A stretch of 6,908 nucleotides of DNA from an uncultured Gardnerella sp. (GTDB lineage Bacteria; Actinomycetota; Actinomycetes; Actinomycetales; Bifidobacteriaceae): positions 1 to 6,908 of the forward strand of contig CAMYED010000047.1 of NCBI GenBank assembly GCA_947254595.1. Direction: 5' to 3'. The translations under genes were made by a program, and so were the position numbers. Below are positions 1 through 3,976 of this stretch, one piece after another. Below the pieces are notes generated by a model. That model had not been told where the DNA came from and ran no database searches. It saw only the letters and a program-made list of their open reading frames with translations. The number at the start of each line of letters is the position of its first letter. Within the stretch, counting starts at the first letter, position 1.

Positions 1-913
1 TGGAGTTAGGGTTGTAAGCAACAGCCTTAGAACCAGCGAAGGACTTCATCTGATGTTCGCCGGATTCGGTCTTGAAGGTAGGAAGGGAAGCAGCAGCATA
101 GTTGTCGCCGAGAGTCTTCTTTACATCACCAGCATCCCAAGAACCGGAGAAGTAAGCGTCAACCTTACCGCTCTTAAGGCCGTTCAAGCCAGCGCTGTTG
201 CCGTCAAGAACGAAGTTCTTGTTTGCGAAAAGCTTTGCGATATACTTGGTGACTTCAGCAGCCTTGTCGCCGAGCTTCATGCCAGCCTTGGCGTCGCTAC
301 CCTTCTCACCGAAGAGGGTCATGTTGCCATCGAGGTAGAAGCCTGGGAGGTACCAAGCGTTGCTAAGATCGAACGCAACCTTGCCCTTCTCGAGCATCTT
401 GTCGAGGGACTTTACATCGTCAGCAGAGAACTTAGACTTGTTGTAGTACATGAACCAGGTGTTGCCGGTGTAAGGAACGCCGTACATGTTGCCGTCCTGA
501 GCAGTGACGGAATTAACCAAAGTATCTTCGTTCTGTTCCTTAACCTGCTTTACAGCGTCATCGCTCAACTGGCCAATTGCGCCAGCCTTTACCAAGTCGC
601 CAAGCTGATCGTTAGGGAAGAGGTAAACATCAGCAGCAGCCTTTGCATCCTTCTTTACAGACTCAGCAGCTTTTGGTGGCTCAACAACAGTGTTCTTGAA
701 CTTAACGTTTGGATTGGCCTTCTGGAATTCCTTCTCAACGGTATCAACCCAGCCGCCTGCCTTCTGATCTTCAGAAGCAGACCAAACGGTGAGCTGAACA
801 GGGCTGGAATCAGCAGCCTTATTATCGGTGTTTGTGCTAGAGCCGCAAGCTGCAAATCCAAACAATGTAGCAACAGCAAGACCTGCACCCAGCATCTTCT
901 TAATATTCGTCAT
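1..913 (-). CDS. malE: MalE-type sugar ABC transporter substrate-binding lipoprotein, 3' end missing
   Basis: Extracytoplasmic binding protein that delivers a sugar, probably maltose or maltodextrin, to an ABC permease. The frame is open from the ATG at 913-911 to the left edge, giving 304 residues of an expected 400 or so. Residues 1-23 form a lipoprotein signal: Lys5-Lys6, a hydrophobic stretch, then FAAC with Cys23 as the lipidated residue, followed by a Ser/Thr/Asn-rich linker. The mature start reads LTVWSASEDQ (41-50), typical of the family. Later family landmarks are GVPYTGNTWFMYYNKS (145-160), SGSWD (256-260, where E. coli MalE has NGPWA) and LPTFK (277-281, matching LPTFKG in E. coli MalE). 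The start is fixed by an AGGAGG ribosome binding site. Codon use is strongly biased to AAG, AAC and GCT, unlike the rightward genes, which suggests high expression. It is transcribed divergently from the glycosidase genes. The family is clear; the exact sugar is inferred from the neighbours. Confidence 0.93.
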   Translation of the reverse strand, partial: MTNIKKMLGAGLAVATLFGFAACGSSTNTDNKAADSSPVQLTVWSASEDQKAGGWVDTVEKEFQKANPNVKFKNTVVEPPKAAESVKKDAKAAADVYLFPNDQLGDLVKAGAIGQLSDDAVKQVKEQNEDTLVNSVTAQDGNMYGVPYTGNTWFMYYNKSKFSADDVKSLDKMLEKGKVAFDLSNAWYLPGFYLDGNMTLFGEKGSDAKAGMKLGDKAAEVTKYIAKLFANKNFVLDGNSAGLNGLKSGKVDAYFSGSWDAGDVKKTLGDNYAAASLPTFKTESGEHQMKSFAGSKAVAYNPNS

Positions 914-919
914 CCTTGA

Positions 920-925
920 CCTCCT
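920..925 (-). promoter_or_regulatory. Ribosome binding site of malE
   Basis: The minus strand reads AGGAGG here, a perfect Shine-Dalgarno core, with 6 nt to the ATG at 913-911. It fixes that start codon and fits strong translation. Confidence 0.9.
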
Positions 926-931
926 ATATCA

Positions 932-946
932 TGCCAAAAATTGGCA
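932..946. promoter_or_regulatory. Perfect 6-bp inverted repeat next to the malE ribosome binding site
   Basis: TGCCAA-AAA-TTGGCA is a perfect inverted repeat with a 3-bp centre. In malE mRNA it would form a 6-bp stem with a three-U loop, ending 6 nt before the Shine-Dalgarno. It could be a regulator operator or an RNA hairpin affecting stability or initiation; the sequence alone does not decide. Confidence 0.5.
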
Positions 947-975
947 CATCATTTGGTGGCGTAGTAACGGACCCC

Positions 976-988
976 GTTGCGACGCAAC
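976..988. promoter_or_regulatory. Perfect 13-bp palindrome in the malE leader, operator candidate
   Basis: GTTGCG-A-CGCAAC is perfectly symmetric around one base. GC-rich palindromes with TTGCG/CGCAA arms are typical of LacI-family operators, the usual regulators of bifidobacterial sugar genes. It lies roughly 55-70 nt downstream of the inferred malE start point, which would suit a roadblock repressor. No regulator gene is in the window, so the assignment is inference. Confidence 0.45.
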
Positions 989-997
989 ATCGCTATT

Positions 998-1012
998 GCT
1001 GCGTAGAGCAGC
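998..1012. repeat. Small inverted repeat (GCTGC-N5-GCAGC) in the malE leader
   Basis: Arms GCTGC (998-1002) and GCAGC (1008-1012) enclose five bases and would fold as a 5-bp hairpin in the malE leader RNA. Its left half can also pair imperfectly with the neighbouring 976-988 element (ACGCAACA against TGCTGCGT, one mismatch), so the two structures may compete. No function can be assigned. Confidence 0.35.
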
Positions 1013-1049
1013 GTCACAAGTCTCACAAATCCGTTCGTAAGCACTGTGT

Positions 1050-1078
1050 AGTATACACGGATATTATTCTGTTTGCAA
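1050..1078 (-). promoter_or_regulatory. Promoter of malE
   Basis: On the minus strand, TTGCAA (-35, 1078-1073) and TATACT (-10, 1055-1050) are separated by exactly 17 bp. The -10 matches the sigma-70 consensus at 5 of 6 bases and the -35 at 4 of 6. The inferred start near 1043 gives a 5' untranslated leader of about 130 nt that contains the palindromes at 932-946 and 976-988. A 5-bp inverted repeat, GTGTA-GTA-TACAC (1046-1058), overlaps the -10 and could also be an operator. Confidence 0.7.
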
Positions 1079-1087
1079 ATGAGTTGC
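1075..1087. promoter_or_regulatory. Operator candidate between the divergent promoters
   Basis: GCAA-N5-TTGC overlaps the malE -35 box and lies 8 bp from the -35 of the rightward glycosidase promoter. A protein bound here could govern both promoters. The arms use the same TTGC/GCAA words as the palindrome at 976-988, with the opposite polarity. Four-base arms are short, so chance is a real alternative. Confidence 0.35.
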
Positions 1088-1095
1088 GTATTAGC

Positions 1096-1125
1096 TTGAA
1101 TATTTTTACGGTTTTGCACTATAAA
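1096..1125 (+). promoter_or_regulatory. Promoter of the GH13 glycosidase gene (and possibly the operon)
   Basis: TTGAAT (1096-1101) and TATAAA (1120-1125) are separated by 18 bp, matching the sigma-70 consensus at 4 and 5 of 6 bases. The inferred start near 1132 leaves a leader of about 48 nt. The promoter is back to back with that of malE, with 17 bp between the two -35 boxes. Confidence 0.6.
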
Positions 1126-1164
1126 TTTTTCAAGTTTTTTCGTGTAAACTAATTAGCACAATAC

Positions 1165-1172
1165 GAGAAGGG
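1165..1172 (+). promoter_or_regulatory. Ribosome binding site of the GH13 gene
   Basis: GAGAAGGG lies 7 nt before the ATG at 1180. It supports this start, and the next residues (QWLKDAVFYEIYPQSF) are where GH13 proteins of this group normally begin. Confidence 0.75.
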
Positions 1173-1179
1173 TAAAATA

Positions 1180-2886
1180 ATGGGATTATATGATCATGCT
1201 CAATGGTTAAAAGACGCGGTTTTTTACGAAATTTATCCGCAAAGTTTTTGTGATTCCAATGGAGATGGCATAGGCGATATTCAGGGAATTATTAAAAAAT
1301 TAGATTATGTAAAATCGCTTGGCTGCAACGCAATTTGGCTTAATCCTTGCTATGACTCGCCTTTTAAGGATGCGGGATATGACGTGCGCGACTACAAAAA
1401 AGTTGCGGCGCGTTACGGAACTAATGAAGACTTAAAGCAACTTTTTAGCGAAGCGCACAATCGTGGAATTCGCATTTTGCTTGACTTAGTGCCGGGGCAC
1501 ACTAGTGAAGAACACGAATGGTTTAAGGAAAGTTCGAAAGCTGAAGAAAACGAGTTTAGTAAACGTTATATTTGGACGGATAGTGCATTTTCTGGTTATT
1601 CAATGCCGTTTATTGGCGGAGAAACTGAGCGCGACGCAACGTATATTCTAAACTTCTTCAAATGTCAGCCTGCATTAAACTATGGTTTTGCGCATAGGGA
1701 TCGTGCTTGGCAATCCGCGCCAGATTCCAAAGAGGCGGCTGCAACTCGTGCCGCAATGGTTGATGTTATGCGCTTCTGGCTTTCGCTTGGTGCGGATGGA
1801 TTCCGAGTTGATATGGCTGATTCGCTTGTAAAAAATGACGATAATAACGGCGAAGGAAGCCTTGGCAAAGACAATACGATTCGCGCGTGGCAGGAAATGC
1901 TTGGCGCTGTAAAAGAAGAGTATCCAGAGGCTGCTTTCGTTTCTGAATGGGGCAGGCCGCGTCAGGCTCTTGCTGCCGGATTCGACATGGACTTTTATTT
2001 GAGTTGGCGCTGGGATGGGAATCCTAATGGATACGCACATTTAGCTCGTGATGTTGATAACGCTTTAGACAGCAATCCTGAGCATGATCACAGCTACTTT
2101 AATGCGCGCGGCGGCGGCAGCATTTGCCCATTTTTAGACGATTACTGCCCGCAGTATGAATCAACTTGTAATCAAGGCTACTTTAGTTTCATCACATGCA
2201 ATCACGACACTCCTCGCATGGCTCCACGCCTAGATGAGCGTGAGCGCAGAGTTGCTTTCGGTATGCTACTTACTATGCCGGGAGTTCCTTTTGTATATTA
2301 TGGCGACGAAATCGGCATGAAATATCGCGATATTCCAACGAAAGAAGGCGGCTACGCTCGTACCGGAACGCGTACGCCGATGCAGTGGGATGATGCAAAG
2401 AATTTTGGCTTCTCAACGGCCGCAAAATCTAAATTATACTTGCCGGTTGAAGCGCGAGCAGATGGAAGAACTTGCGCAAACTCGCGCAAACAAGCAGTAG
2501 AAAGTGGCGAAATTCCATCTGTTTCTGCGCAAATTAATTGCGAAGATTCCTTCCTTTCGTGGGTGCGCTCGCTTATTGCGCTTCGTCATAATCGCAAATC
2601 TTTGCAAGCCGACGCATCTTGGAGAGTTTTGTATGCTCCGGTTGACGGCCGCGGTTTTGCTTACGAGCGCTGCGCAAAAGGTGACGCGGGAGAATCAGCT
2701 GCCGAAAGAAGCATCGTTGTTATGAACCCTGGAGTAAACGCTGAAACGGTACCGTTTGAAGCGTTGGCAAATCTTACTCAGGAAGCAGTTGAAAATCCTC
2801 TGCTAAAAATCGGAGAACTGTCGGGAGACGGTAATTCTTTGAAAATTGGTGCGCAAAGTTTCGCCGTATTTAATTTGCCGCTTTAA
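1180..2886 (+). CDS. GH13 alpha-glucosidase-type glycoside hydrolase
   Basis: Cytoplasmic alpha-amylase-superfamily enzyme, 568 residues, no signal peptide. Its architecture follows the oligo-1,6-glucosidase / alpha-glucosidase / trehalose synthase branch: a YEIYPQSF start (16-23), a DSNGDGIGD calcium-type loop (25-33), a (beta/alpha)8 barrel to about residue 400, then a beta-sandwich ending at FAVFNLPL. Conserved regions are visible: DLVPGHTS (102-109), GFRVDMADS with nucleophile Asp211, SEW with acid/base Glu256, and NHD with transition-state stabiliser Asp343. GTRTPMQWD (396-404) is also typical of the group. Oddities are PGH where many relatives have VNH, QPALN (163-167) where oligo-1,6-glucosidases have QPDLN, Met212 after the nucleophile instead of the Val linked to alpha-1,6 specificity, and an insert of roughly 15 residues near 425-444. 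The family is certain; the substrate is likely a malto- or isomalto-oligosaccharide but is not settled. Confidence 0.93.
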   Translation: MGLYDHAQWLKDAVFYEIYPQSFCDSNGDGIGDIQGIIKKLDYVKSLGCNAIWLNPCYDSPFKDAGYDVRDYKKVAARYGTNEDLKQLFSEAHNRGIRILLDLVPGHTSEEHEWFKESSKAEENEFSKRYIWTDSAFSGYSMPFIGGETERDATYILNFFKCQPALNYGFAHRDRAWQSAPDSKEAAATRAAMVDVMRFWLSLGADGFRVDMADSLVKNDDNNGEGSLGKDNTIRAWQEMLGAVKEEYPEAAFVSEWGRPRQALAAGFDMDFYLSWRWDGNPNGYAHLARDVDNALDSNPEHDHSYFNARGGGSICPFLDDYCPQYESTCNQGYFSFITCNHDTPRMAPRLDERERRVAFGMLLTMPGVPFVYYGDEIGMKYRDIPTKEGGYARTGTRTPMQWDDAKNFGFSTAAKSKLYLPVEARADGRTCANSRKQAVESGEIPSVSAQINCEDSFLSWVRSLIALRHNRKSLQADASWRVLYAPVDGRGFAYERCAKGDAGESAAERSIVVMNPGVNAETVPFEALANLTQEAVENPLLKIGELSGDGNSLKIGAQSFAVFNLPL

Positions 2887-2947
2887 GTTGCAATAAATAC
2901 TGCGATACAATAAACGGTAGTAGAACAGAACAGTAGAAAATAAGCGA

Positions 2948-2995
2948 ACGCTACTTAAACGTTACTTAAACGTTACTTAAAACGACGCTACTTAA
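2948..2995. repeat. Four copies of the 11-bp unit ACGYTACTTAA
   Basis: Copies at 2948-2958, 2959-2969 and 2970-2980 are exactly contiguous; a fourth lies at 2985-2995 after a 4-bp interruption. The outer copies read ACGC and the two middle ones ACGT. An 11-bp period is close to one helical turn, so a protein could see all copies on one face of the DNA; slippage during replication is the simpler origin. The cluster ends 33 bp before the TraX start codon. Confidence 0.85.
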
Positions 2996-3011
2996 AACAA
3001 CGCGTGAAAAC

Positions 3012-3018
3012 AAGGGAG
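3012..3018 (+). promoter_or_regulatory. Ribosome binding site of the TraX-family gene
   Basis: AAGGGAG lies 10 nt before the ATG at 3029, a slightly long spacing. A second purine run, TGGAG (3022-3026), is only 2 nt from the ATG and too close. The in-frame ATG at 3074 (codon 16) has no comparable site upstream, so 3029 is preferred. Confidence 0.6.
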
Positions 3019-3028
3019 TGCTGGAGTA

Positions 3029-3805
3029 ATGGATACGCTAAAGCCTAAAATTCGTGCAGATAAGAACATAAAAATGGGAATTACTTTGCATAAGTTCAAA
3101 ATGCTTGGCGCATTTATGATGATGCTTAGCGCATTCAGTGCTCCAGTTATACCGCATTTGTTTGGCGGTTTAAGAAGAGATAATATGCTCGCTCTTACAT
3201 TCGCCGTTCTTGCCGAAGTAGTTAGTTGGACTGCGTTACCGTGGTACGCGTGGATTATTGTGCGCGGGTATCACAACACGCATAACGTGAACCTTTATAT
3301 ACTGCGCTTGCTGATTTTGGCAGTAATTTGCGAATTGCCGTACGACCTTACTGCGTCGGGTTGTGCGGTTGATATGCGCTCGCAGAATCCTGTGTTTGCG
3401 CTGGTAATTGCGTTGTTTGTTCTTATTGGGATTGATATGGTCCGAGAGCGTTTTAGCGGTTTTTCTCGCGGTGCTGCGTATGTTGCGGTAGTAATTGCTG
3501 GATTATTGTGGAATATTCTAGGCAGAGTTTACGTGCGTCAGCAGATATTCTGGGGCGGCGCAATATTTCTTGTTTTCGTGCTGATTTTTGAGCTTATGAA
3601 TAAGCATGAAATTCGCATGGAGCTTATTTCCGGCATGTTTGGCGCTATGTCGATGCTCGCACCAGGTATTGGCGTTGCGGTGTTGCACTACCGCAGCCCT
3701 TACGGAGACGGTCACAAGGATTCGCCAGTATTCCGCTGGACTATGTACGCGTGGTATCCGGTAATGTTGGTAATCGCCGCATTGTTTGCAGTATTTGTCA
3801 AATAA
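3029..3805 (+). CDS. TraX-family multipass membrane protein
   Basis: A 258-residue integral membrane protein. After a basic cytoplasmic-type start (residues 1-24), about eight hydrophobic segments can be seen near 25-45, 53-77, 90-104, 121-137, 149-163, 173-189, 199-218 and 238-257. Family landmarks are the RLL....CELPYD motif (93-106) followed by QNPVF (119-123), the YRSPYGDG loop (221-228), and an aromatic YAWYP (240-244) opening the last helix. The family is named for F-plasmid TraX, which acetylates the N-terminus of pilin; chromosomal homologues in Gram-positive bacteria are mostly uncharacterised. From memory, many relatives have an Asp-His pair in the first helix, and here that region reads MMMLSAFSAP, without it. 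The gene lies between two cytoplasmic glycosidases, and no pilin or conjugation gene is near. Its stop codon falls inside a 20-bp tandem repeat. The family assignment is good; the function is unknown. Confidence 0.8.
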   Translation: MDTLKPKIRADKNIKMGITLHKFKMLGAFMMMLSAFSAPVIPHLFGGLRRDNMLALTFAVLAEVVSWTALPWYAWIIVRGYHNTHNVNLYILRLLILAVICELPYDLTASGCAVDMRSQNPVFALVIALFVLIGIDMVRERFSGFSRGAAYVAVVIAGLLWNILGRVYVRQQIFWGGAIFLVFVLIFELMNKHEIRMELISGMFGAMSMLAPGIGVAVLHYRSPYGDGHKDSPVFRWTMYAWYPVMLVIAALFAVFVK

Positions 3806-3844
3806 AATCGCTTGTAAATCAATAAAATCGCTTGTAAATCAATA
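3801..3844. repeat. 20-bp tandem duplication spanning the TraX stop codon
   Basis: The unit AATAAAATCGCTTGTAAATC occurs twice without a gap, at 3801-3820 and 3821-3840, and a third copy starts (AATA, 3841-3844). The first copy contains the TAA stop of the TraX gene (3803-3805). The copies are identical, so the duplication is recent or maintained. Copy number change would not alter the protein, because the stop is in the first unit. Confidence 0.92.
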
Positions 3845-3904
3845 GAAATTATTGGCGAATAAAAATGAAATTATAGCGAATGAATAAAAGTATCCGTAAA
3901 TTAA

Positions 3905-3949
3905 GCGTAATAAAACGCGTAATAAAACGCGTAATAAAACGCGTAATAA
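3905..3949. repeat. 12-bp tandem repeat, unit GCGTAATAAAAC, about 3.75 copies
   Basis: Three identical units occupy 3905-3916, 3917-3928 and 3929-3940, followed by a partial unit (GCGTAATAA, 3941-3949). The array ends 27 bp before the GH31 start codon and 13 bp before its ribosome binding site, within the 5' leader of that gene. Perfect short arrays like this commonly vary in length between strains. Confidence 0.93.
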
Positions 3950-3962
3950 CAGAATAATAAGC

Positions 3963-3969
3963 AAAGGTG
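3963..3969 (+). promoter_or_regulatory. Ribosome binding site of the GH31 gene
   Basis: AAAGGTG lies 7 nt before the ATG at 3977. It is a moderate match, but no other start with a better site is close by. Confidence 0.6.
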
Positions 3970-3976
3970 CATAATA

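Larger units (their letters stand above)
2887..3028. other. AT-rich gap between the GH13 and TraX genes
   Basis: This 142-bp gap has no convincing terminator. A -10-like TACAAT (2906-2911) is present, but the hexamer 17 bp upstream (TTAAGT) is a poor -35, so an internal promoter is only possible. The remainder is an 11-bp repeat cluster and the TraX ribosome binding site. Confidence 0.5.
3806..3976. other. AT-rich gap between the TraX and GH31 genes
   Basis: This 171-bp gap contains most of the 20-bp duplication, an AT-rich middle (3845-3904) and a 12-bp tandem repeat. TTGGCG (3852-3857) and TATAGC (3872-3877) resemble promoter boxes but are only 14 bp apart, so I do not call a promoter. No hairpin followed by a T-run is seen, so readthrough from upstream is likely. 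Confidence 0.5.

Noticed and set aside
53..919. Plus-strand open frame of 288 codons opposite malE
   Set aside because: It is antisense to a convincing lipoprotein gene with signal peptide, ribosome binding site and family motifs. The antisense frame has no recognisable domain and arises from the strong codon bias of malE.
1675..2040. Minus-strand open frame of 121 codons inside the GH13 gene
   Set aside because: It lies over the catalytic region of the GH13 enzyme, including the codons for Asp211 and Glu256, and is an antisense shadow.
3801..3949. CRISPR-like array
   Set aside because: The repeats are directly tandem, 12 or 20 bp long, with no spacers, and no cas gene is present.
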